Shown: positions 1 to 8,800, counted from the first letter of the stretch. The stretch: 64,000 nt of DNA from Roseibium marinum (GCF_002906165.1 NZ_PPCN01000001.1:682001-746000); one strand, 5' to 3'. Numbers and translations: made by a program. The notes: a model not told the origin generated them from the letters alone.

Positions 1-170
1 CGTCTAACCTTCAACGCGCATAACCGTCTGAAATGACTCTTCCGTCTTCTCGAGGAGGGTGGACGCGAGAGATTCGCGCGGCCGGCCGGACCCGCGATCC
101 AGCAAGAAAACGGGACCAGGACCGGGTTTTACAGATTTAAAACCGTTTCTGCTTGCGGACGCGGTCATGG

Positions 171-214
171 CGTCTTTTAATGTTCATATGAGCGTCATAT
201 AACGTTCATATGAA
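171..214 (+). promoter_or_regulatory. Pho-box-like direct repeat array upstream of ugpB
   Basis: Four 11-bp units stand in perfect phase: CGTCTTTTAAT (171), GTTCATATGAG (182), CGTCATATAAC (193) and GTTCATATGAA (204). Each is a 7-bp core resembling TGTCATA followed by a 4-bp AT-rich spacer, which is the known architecture of PhoB binding sites. The array ends 116 bp before the ugpB start, and ugp operons are classical phosphate-starvation genes. That PhoB binds here is inference; the phasing is directly visible. Confidence 0.7.
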
Positions 215-330
215 AACAATACGAAACGCAGGCGTTATCGTTTCTGATGCTGACAGAGCCATTTCGGCATCGTGAAAGAGACCAACTGCTGACCGGGGCC
301 TTCACGCCCCGCTAGATGGGAGCAAAGAAC

Positions 331-1641
331 ATGGCTTATCGTAAGACTGTCGCCAGCCTGGTGGCTGCGGCTGCCCTTTTGGGCACTTCCTCCGCTTCTT
401 ATGCGGCGACCGACATCACCTGGTGGCACGCCATGGGCGGTAAGCTCGGCGAAGTCGTCAACCAGATTTCCACCGACTACAACGATTCTCAGGACGCCTG
501 CAGCCTGACCCCGGTCTACAAGGGCGGCTATGAAGACACGCTGACCGCCGGCATCGCCGCGTTCCGCGCCGGCGAGCAGCCGAACATCATCCAGGTTTTC
601 GACGCCGGTGCCGCGACCATCATCGGTGCCAAGGGCGCCGTCGTGCCGGTCGAGGACCTGCTGAAGGCGAACGACGTTCCCTTCAACATCGAAGATTACA
701 TCGCCGGTGTCCGCTACTTCTACGCCGACAGCGACGGCAAGATGATCGGCATGCCGTTCAACTCTTCCGCGCCGATCCTCTACATCAACGACGATGCGAT
801 GAAAAAGGCCGGTGTCGAAGCTCCGAAAACCTACGAGGAATTCGAGGCGATCACTCCGAAGCTGAAGGAAGCCGGTTACATCCCGTTCGTTCAGTCTCAC
901 CTGCCGTGGGAATTCGTCGAGAACTTCAAGTCCCGTCACAACCTGCAGTTCGCAACCAACAACAATGGCTATGAAGGCGCGACCGGCACCGAACTGGTCT
1001 TCGGCGAGCCGATCAAGAACCACTTCAAGGCCGCCAAGAAGTGGCTCGACGAAGGTCTCTTCGGCTATTACGGCACCGGCTGGGCGGACAACCAGCAGCC
1101 GTTCAACGAAGGCAAGGTCGCTCTGTGGATCGGTTCCTCGGGCTCCTTCGGCGGCATCGCCGACACCGTCGACTTCCCGTTCTCCGCAACGTTCCTGCCT
1201 TACTGGGAGTCCGTTGAAGGCGCCAACAAGGCTTCCTTCATCGGTGGTGCCGCCCTGTTCGCAATGTCCGGCAAGTCGGATGAAGAGAACAAGTGCGTTG
1301 CCTCCTTTTTCGAATACCTGACGACCCCGGAAGTCCAGTACATGTGGCACAAGGAAACCGGCTACGTGCCGATCACCGAAGCCGCTTACGCACTGGCCAA
1401 GAAGGACGGTCACTACGAGCGCACGCCAGCCGCCGAAGTCGGCATCCAGCAGCTGTCCCTGCCGGGCGGCGAGTGGACCAAGGGCTACCGGATGGGCTTC
1501 TATGTCCAGATCCGCGACGTCATGAACCGTGAACTCGGCAAGGTCTTCTCCGGTGAGGCTTCCGTCGATGAAGCGTTCGCGACCATCAAGGCTGACGGCG
1601 ACAAGCTGCTTGCCCGCTTCGCCAAGACCATCGACAACTGA
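331..1641 (+). CDS. ugpB: sn-glycerol-3-phosphate ABC transporter, substrate-binding protein UgpB
   Basis: Periplasmic binding protein that captures sn-glycerol-3-phosphate or glycerophosphodiesters for the UgpAEC importer. The 436-residue product starts with a typical Sec signal peptide (MAYRKTV, hydrophobic core, cleavage near SYA-A) and continues with the UgpB-like opening ITWWHAMGG and the segment AGEQPNIIQVFDAGAA. An in-frame ATG exists 15 bp upstream, but GGGAG at 318-322 is ideally placed for the ATG at 331, so I use that start. It is followed by two hairpins and then ugpA, ugpE and ugpC on the same strand. A phased Pho-box-like array upstream suggests induction by phosphate starvation. 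Length agrees with E. coli UgpB (438). Confidence 0.93.
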   Translation: MAYRKTVASLVAAAALLGTSSASYAATDITWWHAMGGKLGEVVNQISTDYNDSQDACSLTPVYKGGYEDTLTAGIAAFRAGEQPNIIQVFDAGAATIIGAKGAVVPVEDLLKANDVPFNIEDYIAGVRYFYADSDGKMIGMPFNSSAPILYINDDAMKKAGVEAPKTYEEFEAITPKLKEAGYIPFVQSHLPWEFVENFKSRHNLQFATNNNGYEGATGTELVFGEPIKNHFKAAKKWLDEGLFGYYGTGWADNQQPFNEGKVALWIGSSGSFGGIADTVDFPFSATFLPYWESVEGANKASFIGGAALFAMSGKSDEENKCVASFFEYLTTPEVQYMWHKETGYVPITEAAYALAKKDGHYERTPAAEVGIQQLSLPGGEWTKGYRMGFYVQIRDVMNRELGKVFSGEASVDEAFATIKADGDKLLARFAKTIDN

Positions 1642-1663
1642 TCTCCACTTTGCGACCATCAAG

Positions 1664-1689
1664 ATGAGGGTGCCTTCGGGCATCCTCAT
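1664..1689 (+). terminator. Intercistronic UUCG hairpin after ugpB
   Basis: ATGAGGGTGCC, loop TTCG, GGCATCCTCAT: an 11-bp stem with one G-T pair, closed by a C(UUCG)G tetraloop, 23 bp after the ugpB stop. No U-tract follows, so partial termination or 3'-end protection of the binding-protein message is more likely than full termination. Confidence 0.6.
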
Positions 1690-1699
1690 TCCACTAAAT

Positions 1700-1736
1700 G
1701 TGGCGGGCCTGTCCGGGTAACCGGAAAGCCCGCCAC
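1700..1736 (+). other. Second intercistronic hairpin before ugpA
   Basis: GTGGCGGGC pairs with GCCCGCCAC, and an inner TCCGG-gtaa-CCGGA stem lies within the loop. It ends 18 bp before the ugpA start. With the preceding UUCG hairpin it probably sets the excess of binding protein over permease, a common arrangement in binding-protein operons. Confidence 0.5.
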
Positions 1737-1754
1737 GTCGTTCGCGGTGAGGCG

Positions 1755-2636
1755 ATGAAAAAAGTCCAATTCAACACGCCGGCGGTCCCTTATCTGCTGC
1801 TGTTTCCGCAGCTTGCGATCGTGGCGGTCTTCTTCCTCTGGCCGGCGGCCGAGGCGGTGCGCTCGTCCTTCTACCTGGAAGATCCGTTCGGTTTCGGCTC
1901 GACCTTTGTCGGCTTCGACAATTTCGTCGATACGGTCACGTCCACCAACTACGGCCGGGTGGCCCGGTTCACCGGGGTCTTCACCTTCCTCGTCACGATC
2001 CTGTCGCTCGGCGCCGCTCTGCTGCTGGCGGTCAAGGCGGACAAGGTCCTGCGCGGGGCCTCCTCCTACAAGACCCTGCTGATGTGGGTCTATGCCGTGG
2101 CGCCGCCCGTCGCCGGGCTGATCGGCATCCTGCTTTTCGACCAGCATGTCGGCCCGATCGTCAAGTTCGTGGCCCTGCTCGGCTGGCATCTGCAGATCGG
2201 CGTCGATTATTACGACACCGCCTTCGCGATGATCGTCGCGTCGGTGTGGAAGCAGATCCCCGTCAATTTCATCTTCTTCCTGTCGGGCCTGCAGAGCATC
2301 TCCAAATCCGTGCAGGAAGCGGCCAGCATCGATTGCCGCTCTGGTTTCCGCCGGTTCTGGACGGTCACCTTTCCTCTGCTCGCCCCGACCGGCTTCTTCC
2401 TGCTGATCATCAACATCACCTACGCCATGTTCGACACGTTCGGCATCATCGACGTGGTGCTGAAGACCGAGCCGGGCAACAACCCGGTCACGCTGGTCTA
2501 CAAGGTCTATCTCGACGGCTTCCGCGGTAACGATCTGGGCGGATCCTCCGCGCAGTCCGTGCTGCTCATGATCGTGGTCTTCATCCTGACAATCATCCAG
2601 TTCCGCCTGATCGAACGGCGCGTGCATTACACCTGA
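1755..2636 (+). CDS. ugpA: sn-glycerol-3-phosphate ABC transporter permease UgpA
   Basis: First membrane subunit of the UgpBAEC importer (MalF/UgpA-type binding-protein-dependent permease, 293 residues, the usual length). About six hydrophobic segments are visible, beginning with PYLLLFPQLAIVAVFF. The cytoplasmic EAA loop that docks on UgpC reads EAASIDCRSGFRRFW, slightly degenerate against the usual EAA-x3-DGA consensus. The open frame extends upstream to 1698, but that stretch covers the intercistronic hairpin; the ATG at 1755 preceded by GGTGAGG is chosen. ugpE starts 11 bp after its stop, so the two permeases are co-transcribed. Confidence 0.92.
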   Translation: MKKVQFNTPAVPYLLLFPQLAIVAVFFLWPAAEAVRSSFYLEDPFGFGSTFVGFDNFVDTVTSTNYGRVARFTGVFTFLVTILSLGAALLLAVKADKVLRGASSYKTLLMWVYAVAPPVAGLIGILLFDQHVGPIVKFVALLGWHLQIGVDYYDTAFAMIVASVWKQIPVNFIFFLSGLQSISKSVQEAASIDCRSGFRRFWTVTFPLLAPTGFFLLIINITYAMFDTFGIIDVVLKTEPGNNPVTLVYKVYLDGFRGNDLGGSSAQSVLLMIVVFILTIIQFRLIERRVHYT

Positions 2637-2647
2637 CGGGGGCTGAA

Positions 2648-3490
2648 ATGAAACGACTGCAGATCTCGGATCACATCATTCTGCTGGCCGGTGTCTTTTT
2701 CATGGTCACGCCCGTGGTGCTGGCGTTCCTGACATCGACCCATGACGCGGTCACCATCTACCGGACAGGGCTTCAGTATTCGATCGGCGACCAGGGCCTC
2801 AGCGCTTACGGCACCGTGCTGACCAGGGCCGGCGGCTTCACCAAGGAAGTCAACGGCATGGTGATGCTGAAGAACTCGCTGATCCTCGGCTTCGGCTTCG
2901 CCATCGGCAAGATCGTCATTTCCATGCTGGCGGCCTACGCCATCGTCTATTTCCGCTTTCCGATGGCCTCGTTCTGCTTCTGGGTGATCTTCTGCACCCT
3001 CTTGCTGCCGCTGGAAGTGCGCATCCTGCCGTCCTATGAGATCGTGCAGAAGCTCGGCATGGTGAACACCTATTCCGGGCTGATCGTGCCGTTGATCGCC
3101 TCGGCGACGGGCACGTTCTTCTTCCGGCAGTTCTTCCTCTCCGTGCCCGACGAACTGCTGGAGGCGGCGCGGATCGACGGGGCGGGACCGTGGAAATTCT
3201 TCATCGACATCCTCGTCCCGATCTCCAAGACGATGATCGCGGCGATCTTCATCATCATGTTCGTCTACGGCTGGAACCAGTATCTCTGGCCGACGCTGAT
3301 CACGACGGACGAGAGTTTCTTCACTTTGGTGCGCGGCATCAAGCAGATCCTGCAGGTCTGGGTGGGCGCGCAGATCCCCGATTACGATCAGGCAATGGCC
3401 CTGGCGATCCTGGCAATGCTGCCGCCGGTCGTGATCGTGGTCGTCTTCCAGAGCTGGTTCATCAAAGGGCTCGTCGAGAGCGACAAGTAA
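2648..3490 (+). CDS. ugpE: sn-glycerol-3-phosphate ABC transporter permease UgpE
   Basis: Second permease subunit (MalG/UgpE type, 280 residues; E. coli 281). It opens with a transmembrane helix ([20 protein letters not shown]), has a large periplasmic loop with [10 protein letters not shown], and a good EAA motif [20 protein letters not shown] for contact with the ATPase. The terminal hydrophobic segment ends in [11 protein letters not shown]. It lies 11 bp after ugpA and 14 bp before ugpC. Confidence 0.93.
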   Translation: MKRLQISDHIILLAGVFFMVTPVVLAFLTSTHDAVTIYRTGLQYSIGDQGLSAYGTVLTRAGGFTKEVNGMVMLKNSLILGFGFAIGKIVISMLAAYAIVYFRFPMASFCFWVIFCTLLLPLEVRILPSYEIVQKLGMVNTYSGLIVPLIASATGTFFFRQFFLSVPDELLEAARIDGAGPWKFFIDILVPISKTMIAAIFIIMFVYGWNQYLWPTLITTDESFFTLVRGIKQILQVWVGAQIPDYDQAMALAILAMLPPVVIVVVFQSWFIKGLVESDK

Positions 3491-3504
3491 GGACGCAGAC
3501 GAAA

Positions 3505-4581
3505 ATGGCAACGATTACTCTCGACACGGTCCGCAAGGTCTATGCGGGCAATGTGGAAGCGGTCAAAGGCGTTTCCATCGACATCGCGGACGGCGAGTTC
3601 ATCGTCCTTGTCGGCCCGTCCGGCTGCGGCAAGTCGACCCTGCTGCGCATGGTCGCCGGCCTGGAGGAAATCACCACCGGCGACATCAGGATCGGCGAGC
3701 GCGTGGTCAACAATATCGACCCCGCCGACCGCGACATCGCCATGGTGTTCCAGAACTATGCGCTCTATCCGCATATGTCGGTCTATAACAATCTGGCCTA
3801 CGGTCTGAAGAACCGGGGCATGAACAAGGCGGAGATCGACCGCCGGGTGAAGGAAGCCGCCGGCATCCTGGAAATAGGCGAGTATCTCGACCGCAAACCC
3901 CGGGCGCTGTCCGGCGGCCAGCGCCAGCGTGTCGCCATGGGCCGGGCCATCGTGCGCGAACCGGCGGCCTTCCTGTTCGACGAGCCGCTGTCCAATCTCG
4001 ACGCCAAGCTGCGCGTGCAGATGCGCGTGGAGATCAAGCGCCTGCAGCGGGCGCTCGGCACCACCAGTGTCTATGTGACCCACGACCAGCTCGAGGCGAT
4101 GACCCTGGCCGACCGGCTGGTGGTCCTGAATGGCGGCAATATCGAGCAGATCGGCGCCCCGATCGAGGTCTACGACAATCCGGCATCCACCTTCGTGGCC
4201 AGCTTCATCGGTTCGCCGGCGATGAACCTTCTGGAAGTCAAAGCCAATGGCGGCGGCCTGGAACTTGTCAGCGGTACGGGCCTCTCCGGTGCGAACGTCA
4301 AGGGCCGCGACGGCTACACCGTCGGCATCCGTCCCGAACACATGGAAGTCGTCGACGGTGCGGCAGCGGGCGAGGGAATAACCCTTGAGGTCACCGTCAA
4401 CGTGCTCGAACCGGTTGGCGCGGAAAGCTTCATCTATGCCAGCTTCGAAGAGGGCGGTCCCGAGATCGTGGTGCGCGTCTCCAGCCACGCGGTCCATCCG
4501 GCCGGTGAAAAGCTCACCCTCAAGGTCGCGCCGGAACATGTCCATTATTTCGACGCGGAAACCGGCCGCCGGATCGACTGA
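3505..4581 (+). CDS. ugpC: sn-glycerol-3-phosphate ABC transporter ATP-binding protein UgpC
   Basis: ATPase of the importer, 358 residues (MalK/UgpC family, usual about 356). Walker [10 protein letters not shown] at residues 37-45, Q-loop FQNYALYPH at 82-90, signature [14 protein letters not shown] at 135-148 and Walker B FLFDE at 156-160 are all intact, followed by the H-loop [10 protein letters not shown]-terminal regulatory TOBE region (from about residue 235) includes VGIRPEH. The frame is open upstream to 3190, but that overlaps ugpE; the ATG at 3505 matches the family N-terminus [13 protein letters not shown]. It is the last gene of ugpBAEC, closed by a strong terminator 77 bp downstream. 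Confidence 0.95.
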   Translation: MATITLDTVRKVYAGNVEAVKGVSIDIADGEFIVLVGPSGCGKSTLLRMVAGLEEITTGDIRIGERVVNNIDPADRDIAMVFQNYALYPHMSVYNNLAYGLKNRGMNKAEIDRRVKEAAGILEIGEYLDRKPRALSGGQRQRVAMGRAIVREPAAFLFDEPLSNLDAKLRVQMRVEIKRLQRALGTTSVYVTHDQLEAMTLADRLVVLNGGNIEQIGAPIEVYDNPASTFVASFIGSPAMNLLEVKANGGGLELVSGTGLSGANVKGRDGYTVGIRPEHMEVVDGAAAGEGITLEVTVNVLEPVGAESFIYASFEEGGPEIVVRVSSHAVHPAGEKLTLKVAPEHVHYFDAETGRRID

Positions 4582-4657
4582 CTGCCGGATGGCATGACAC
4601 ATGAAATCCGAACAACGGACCGCAGCGGCGGACCGAAACGGGTCTCCGGACCCGAAC

Positions 4658-4690
4658 AGGCCACCCCGGAAAACCGGGGTGGCCTTTTTG
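4658..4690 (+). terminator. Rho-independent terminator of the ugp operon
   Basis: A perfect 12-bp stem AGGCCACCCCGG / CCGGGGTGGCCT with an AAAA loop is followed at once by TTTT. It lies 77 bp after the ugpC stop. Confidence 0.92.
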
Positions 4691-4734
4691 GAAGGCCGGC
4701 CTCGATACGGCCGCCGCCATGCATCCTTTCCGGG

Positions 4735-4875
4735 GTCATCCCCGACTTGATCGGGGATCCAATCCGCGTTGCTCGCGGCATATTTGTCGGAACGGGCAAT
4801 GCCGCGCCGGTGTACTCCTGTCTCCAACCCTGCCGCTCTGGAAATGATTAGGCTCCGGATCAGGTCCGGGGTGAC
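4735..4875. repeat. Dispersed intergenic repeat with terminal inverted repeats, copy 1
   Basis: About 141 bp bounded by imperfect inverted ends (GTCATCCCCGACTTGATC at the left against the complement of the right end GATCAGGTCCGGGGTGAC). The interior shares the blocks GGGGATCCAATCC and GCTCTGGAAA-GATT with the element at 26634-26788, so the two are copies of one family. No ORF is convincing. It occupies most of the gap between ugpC and the alkylation-repair gene. Confidence 0.7.
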
Positions 4876-5082
4876 TGCCCTTATTTGCTGCAAGGCGTTG
4901 TTGCCTCTGATGCGGGTATCATCTGAAAAGTGACTGAACGGGGGATTGATGGGGGCATCCGACGCTCCAGAAGATCGATTTGTTTTCTCCTGACATGCAC
5001 TGTCAGGAATCCCTTTCCTTCCGACTTGGATCGCCGCGCGGCTTCTGGCACATCGTTCGGGGACCGTCACAGGAGCACGCGC

Positions 5083-6213
5083 ATGGAACCGTTCAAGAAC
5101 AATATCTCGCCGGACCTCGTGCGCTGTCTCGGCGGCCACTTTGCGCGGCATGTGAGCGGCTTTGACAGGCAGGCCTATGAAGCGGAGATCCTGTCAGATC
5201 TGGAGCAACTGGAGCTTAAACAGCGGGCCGCGCATATTGCCGATGTGACGGACCGCCATCTACCGGAGGGTCTGCGCGCGCGCTTCGCCGTTCTGGAAGC
5301 TGTCCTGCATCCGGTAACGGAGATCGCCTTCGACCGGGGCAGCGACGACAAGGGTATCCGCGGCTGGGGGATCATGCCGCTGGGCATGGTCGTTTCCAGA
5401 TCCGGTCTCGATGATTTCGAAAAGTCCTTCGCGCTTCTGAAGGAAATGACTAAGAGGGCGACGGCTGAATTCGACGTTCGTCCGTTCCTTGACAAGGATC
5501 AGGACCGGGCCCTCGCGATCATGGCGCCCTGGGTCAGGGACCCGAGCGTGCATGTCCGCAGGCTGGTTTCAGAGGGTACCCGGCCGCGCCTGCCCTGGGG
5601 CATGCGGCTCAGGCGCCTCGTGGAGGACCCGTCGCCGACCCTGCCGCTGCTGGACGCGCTGAAGGACGATCCGGAAGATTACGTCCGCCGCTCCGTCGCC
5701 AACCATCTGAACGACATTGCCAAGGACCATCCGGATCTGGTGGCGGAGATTGCCGCGCGCTGGCTGAAGGATACGGATAAGAACCGCCGGAAACTGGTCC
5801 GTCATGCCTGCCGGTCATTGATCAAGCAGGGGCACGCGCCAACCCTCACGGCCTTCGGTCTCAATCCGCCGGAAATCCGTGTCGAGGGTCTGCGGATCTC
5901 GACGCCGCAGGTTGCTTACGGGGATGCCGTCAGCTTCGACATCGACCTGGTGTCGACTGGGTCGGCGCCCCAGGACCTCGTGCTCGACTACCTGGTGCAC
6001 TTCAAGAAGGCCAATGGCGCGCTAGCGCCGAAGGTGTTCAAGTGGACGAAGCTCAGCCTTCGGCCCGGCGAGAGCGTGTCACTCTCCCGAAACCACGCGA
6101 TCCGGCCGATCACCACAAGGGTCTATTACGCTGGTAAGCAGGCCGTCAGTCTCAGGATCAACGGGCGGGATTTTGGGTATTCGGAGTTCGAGCTGGTGAT
6201 GGAGAAGGACTAG
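5083..6213 (+). CDS. DNA alkylation repair protein (AlkC/AlkD-like HEAT-repeat family)
   Basis: Probable HEAT-repeat DNA-binding protein or glycosylase acting on alkylated bases; 376 residues. The diagnostic part is the middle: repeated helical pairs including DDPEDYVRRSVANHLNDIAKDHP, followed by RKLVRHACRSLIKQG, typical of the DNA_alkylation family. The final roughly 110 residues are beta-rich (RVEGLRISTPQVAYGD, ending YSEFELVMEKD), a common C-terminal extension in longer members. The frame is open from 4930; the ATG at 5083 is chosen because AGGAG lies at 5071-5075 and the upstream part has no protein character. The catalytic glycosylase residues cannot be confirmed by eye. It appears to be a single-gene unit. 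Confidence 0.82.
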   Translation: MEPFKNNISPDLVRCLGGHFARHVSGFDRQAYEAEILSDLEQLELKQRAAHIADVTDRHLPEGLRARFAVLEAVLHPVTEIAFDRGSDDKGIRGWGIMPLGMVVSRSGLDDFEKSFALLKEMTKRATAEFDVRPFLDKDQDRALAIMAPWVRDPSVHVRRLVSEGTRPRLPWGMRLRRLVEDPSPTLPLLDALKDDPEDYVRRSVANHLNDIAKDHPDLVAEIAARWLKDTDKNRRKLVRHACRSLIKQGHAPTLTAFGLNPPEIRVEGLRISTPQVAYGDAVSFDIDLVSTGSAPQDLVLDYLVHFKKANGALAPKVFKWTKLSLRPGESVSLSRNHAIRPITTRVYYAGKQAVSLRINGRDFGYSEFELVMEKD

Positions 6214-6244
6214 CTATCTAAGGGAGAGTGAATTTCTAAACGGT

Positions 6245-6616
6245 TCATAGCAAGCGGTCTCCCTCTTCGATTTTCTGCATGAAAATCGCCAGCGCAAGGA
6301 GCACTGTGTAGCCTGAGACTAGCAGCAAACCGACAAAAATGGAGCTCAGCAGTCTGAGGTCCGGATTGATGGAAAATAGCGCAAAATATGAAGTCCAGCC
6401 GATCACGCAGACCACTAGCTCATTGAAAAATGAGGGGTTTCTCTGTTTTCTTTTCCTTTTTATGAGTAGTATGAAGAAAAGAATGGTCATAAAGATCAGA
6501 GCTATGAACACTTTTCCGACAGATTTCGATTCAAATCTAAGCTCTTGAATAAGAAGGTAGAGTGGCCAGAATATTGGCAGACAGATAGAAAGTATTTTGA
6601 AGTCTCGATCCGTCAC
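6245..6616 (-). CDS. Small AT-rich integral membrane protein, function unknown
   Basis: I do not recognise this 123-residue protein. Four hydrophobic stretches are visible: SICLPIFWPLYLLI, VFIALIFMTILFFILLI, VVCVIGWTSYFALF and IFVGLLLVSGYTVLLALAIF, with a basic KRKRKQR loop after the second. The GTG start at 6616 overlaps the TGA stop of the upstream MFS gene (GTGA), which suggests translational coupling. Base composition is clearly lower in GC than the MFS gene it is fused to. It may be an acquired or fast-evolving tail gene; no function should be assigned. Confidence 0.6.
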   Translation of the reverse strand: MTDRDFKILSICLPIFWPLYLLIQELRFESKSVGKVFIALIFMTILFFILLIKRKRKQRNPSFFNELVVCVIGWTSYFALFSINPDLRLLSSIFVGLLLVSGYTVLLALAIFMQKIEEGDRLL

Positions 6617-7830
6617 GGTTTCATGGCGCTTTTCAAAATCCGTTTCAACCTCAGCATCCCCAATATACCGAACACCGGACCGATGGCCATAAGCGCGAAC
6701 ACGCCCGGCCAGCCGATGAGATCGACGCCGAGCGGGGTCAGTTGCACGGTGAAGAACGTCAGTGCGAATCCGAGCGCGGTCTGGAACGTCATCAGGCTGC
6801 CGGCCTGGTCCGCCGGGGCGTAATCAGCGACAAGCGCGGAAAACTGTGCCGAGTCCGGCAGGATCGCCGCACCCCAGATGAGAACGCAGACAATCGTCAG
6901 CCAGACCGGGCCGCCGAAGGTGAGGGCCGAGGCAAGGGCTGCCGTTCCGCTGACGGCCATGGCGATGATGGCGATATTCGCCTTGCCGATCCGGTCGGCG
7001 GCGAGACCGGCCACGATGCAGGCGGCGCCACCCGCCGCGATGGCCGCGAATGCAATCAGGCGGGCGAGCGGAACGGCTGTCTCCGGTCCCATATGAGCGG
7101 AAAAGGAAACGCCAAGAGCAACGCCGATCCACGCCCACATGGCATAAAGCTCCCACATGTGGCCAAGATAGCCGGCATAGGCATAGCGGATACGCGGATT
7201 GGTCCAGGCCGTCAGGATCGCCCGGACCTGCATGCGCGCGGCCCGGGCGTGATAGGGGCCAAGATCTGTCAGAAGACACAGGACACCGCCCACAGCGGAG
7301 GCAATCGAGGCGACCGTCAGGCTCCAGCGCCAGTCCGTGCCCCCCAGAAGGGCCAGAAGATGCGGTCCGGCCGACCCGAACGTCAGCGCGCCGACAAGCA
7401 TGCCGACCAGAAATCCACGATCCTTCTGACCCCAGCCGACGACGATTTTCATGCCGACCGGATAGACCCCGGCAAGCAGGGCGCCGGTCGCGAACCGGGC
7501 CACGATAGAGGCCGCGCCGCCCGGCTCCACAATCAGAAGGCTGGCGTTGAAAAGCCCGGCAAGGATCGCGCAGGACGCAAACAGGCGCCGCGGATCGATC
7601 CTGTCGGCCAGCCCCAGGGACGCGGAGACGAGAGCCCCGGCGACAAAGCCGATCTGCACGGCGCTGGACAGTGCTGCCTGCCGGAACGGGGAAATTCCGA
7701 ATTCGCGGGTGAGATCGGGCAGGATGGCGGCGGACATGAACCACAGGCTCATGGCGGCGATTTCGGCCAGCATGAGGAGGCCGAGCGACCGCCATTTCAG
7801 GGCGCGTTCAGACGGCAAGGCCGAGCTCAT
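6613..7830 (-). CDS. MFS transporter
   Basis: 405-residue major facilitator with about 12 hydrophobic segments. The first half contains SLWFMSAAILPDL and a loop 2-3 region ASLGLADRIDPRRLF that fits the MFS A-motif position. Glycine-rich helices such as ATGALLAGVYPVGMKIVVGW follow. The N-terminus MSSALPSERALKWRSL resembles the CynX/NimT-like or general drug exporter type, but the substrate cannot be read from sequence. It overlaps the preceding MmcQ/YjbR gene by 23 bp and the following small membrane gene by 4 bp, so the three form one leftward unit. Confidence 0.85.
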   Translation of the reverse strand: MSSALPSERALKWRSLGLLMLAEIAAMSLWFMSAAILPDLTREFGISPFRQAALSSAVQIGFVAGALVSASLGLADRIDPRRLFASCAILAGLFNASLLIVEPGGAASIVARFATGALLAGVYPVGMKIVVGWGQKDRGFLVGMLVGALTFGSAGPHLLALLGGTDWRWSLTVASIASAVGGVLCLLTDLGPYHARAARMQVRAILTAWTNPRIRYAYAGYLGHMWELYAMWAWIGVALGVSFSAHMGPETAVPLARLIAFAAIAAGGAACIVAGLAADRIGKANIAIIAMAVSGTAALASALTFGGPVWLTIVCVLIWGAAILPDSAQFSALVADYAPADQAGSLMTFQTALGFALTFFTVQLTPLGVDLIGWPGVFALMAIGPVFGILGMLRLKRILKSAMKP

Positions 7831-8179
7831 TACGTTGTTTGCGGGTCAGCTTTGCCGAAATGATCTTGTGCGCGGCCTCGATATAGGCTTTCAGGCTGTC
7901 GTCGTCGAGCGCGCCGTCCTCCTCCATCTGCACCCATTTCGCCCGGGCGAGGTAAGGGGCCGGGATCAGGCCTTCCTGCTGGATCAGCAGCGCATAGGAG
8001 ATGTCGGAACATTTGAAGCTGAACCGGGGGAAGTCGCCTTCACCCCAGGTCGAGCAGATGGCGAAGATCTTGCCGCCGACCTTCCACACCGAGGCGTTGC
8101 CCCATTGCACGACATGCGTGGTTGCGGGCAACCGGCGGCAAAAGGCGTCGAACTCGTCGCGGGTCATCGGGAAACTCAT
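7808..8179 (-). CDS. MmcQ/YjbR family protein (double-wing DNA-binding fold)
   Basis: About 123 residues with the YjbR signatures VVQWGNASVWKVGGKIFA, FKCSD near the middle and RAKWVQMEEDG towards the end. Members adopt a CyaY-like or double-wing fold; their cellular role is poorly defined. The frame is open up to 8245; I place the start at the ATG 8179 (MSFPMTRDEFDAFC), with 8167 (MTRDEF) as a close alternative since neither has a clear Shine-Dalgarno. First gene of a leftward unit overlapping the MFS gene. Confidence 0.8.
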   Translation of the reverse strand: MSFPMTRDEFDAFCRRLPATTHVVQWGNASVWKVGGKIFAICSTWGEGDFPRFSFKCSDISYALLIQQEGLIPAPYLARAKWVQMEEDGALDDDSLKAYIEAAHKIISAKLTRKQRNELGLAV

Positions 8180-8360
8180 GGGACAGAAGGCGGGTACACG
8201 GAATGAACGGGCGGCAAGAGTGACGTCTCTTGCCGCGTCGCGCAAGTTGCCGCGCGATGAAAAAAACGTGTCTCGCGGGCTTCAGGCCACGGACTGCCGA
8301 ACGGGAGGAAATGGCTCGGTTCAAGACCCGTCATCCGGCCCGATGCCGTTTCATCCTCAT

Positions 8361-8696
8361 TTATGAGCCCGTGACCTGGCTGGGGCAACGTCCGCAACAT
8401 TTCGCGCCCGCTGCGGGAGGACCGGGTTCAACGCAACCCGTTCCGTCAGGCGCCCTTGGCGATGATTTTTGAAATTTGAGCCAGCCCCAGGCGGTCCGGA
8501 ATATCTGCCTGCGCAACTGACGGCGTTGTTCGCGGACAAGCGCCCGGTTCATCCTCTCGAACTTGATGTGTTCCGGCAGGTCTTCTGGCCAGAAATGCGC
8601 GTGGTGCGGGAAGATACCCCTTCGCGGATCGTTCCAGGCGAGCGGAGCGTCCTCGGGAATGCTGTGAATGAAGGATATTGAAGGGAAAATGAGCAT
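8361..8696 (-). CDS. Hypothetical protein, uncertain
   Basis: A possible 111-residue leftward ORF starting MLIFPSISFIHSIPEDAPL and running through an arginine-rich stretch (NRALVREQRRQLRRQIFR) to a Gly/Pro/Cys-rich tail. The N-terminal two thirds look protein-like (aromatics, balanced charge), the tail less so. There is no clear ribosome site. It lies divergently from the LysR gene in an otherwise empty 620-bp gap, so it could be a LysR target or a chance ORF. Confidence 0.3.
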   Translation of the reverse strand: MLIFPSISFIHSIPEDAPLAWNDPRRGIFPHHAHFWPEDLPEHIKFERMNRALVREQRRQLRRQIFRTAWGWLKFQKSSPRAPDGTGCVEPGPPAAGAKCCGRCPSQVTGS

Positions 8697-8800
8697 GGCA
8701 CAGGCCTTGTCAATTCTGTTTTCCTTGGGAAGGATTTCTTGGATATTCTCATAAGAGGGATCTACAGAACTGTTTTTTAACTGAAATCGAGATTGCAAAA

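Noticed and set aside
235..1689. 484-codon antisense ORF opposite ugpB
   Set aside because: Mirror of ugpB codon usage in GC-rich DNA; no domain, no ribosome site, and the sense gene is unmistakable. The same applies to other long antisense frames such as 3388-5151 (-), 13437-15038 (-), 31247-32809 (+) and 49382-51175 (-).
8230..8681. Rightward ORFs 8230-8472 and 8469-8681
   Set aside because: Low-complexity translation, no ribosome sites; they compete with a slightly better leftward ORF that is itself uncertain.
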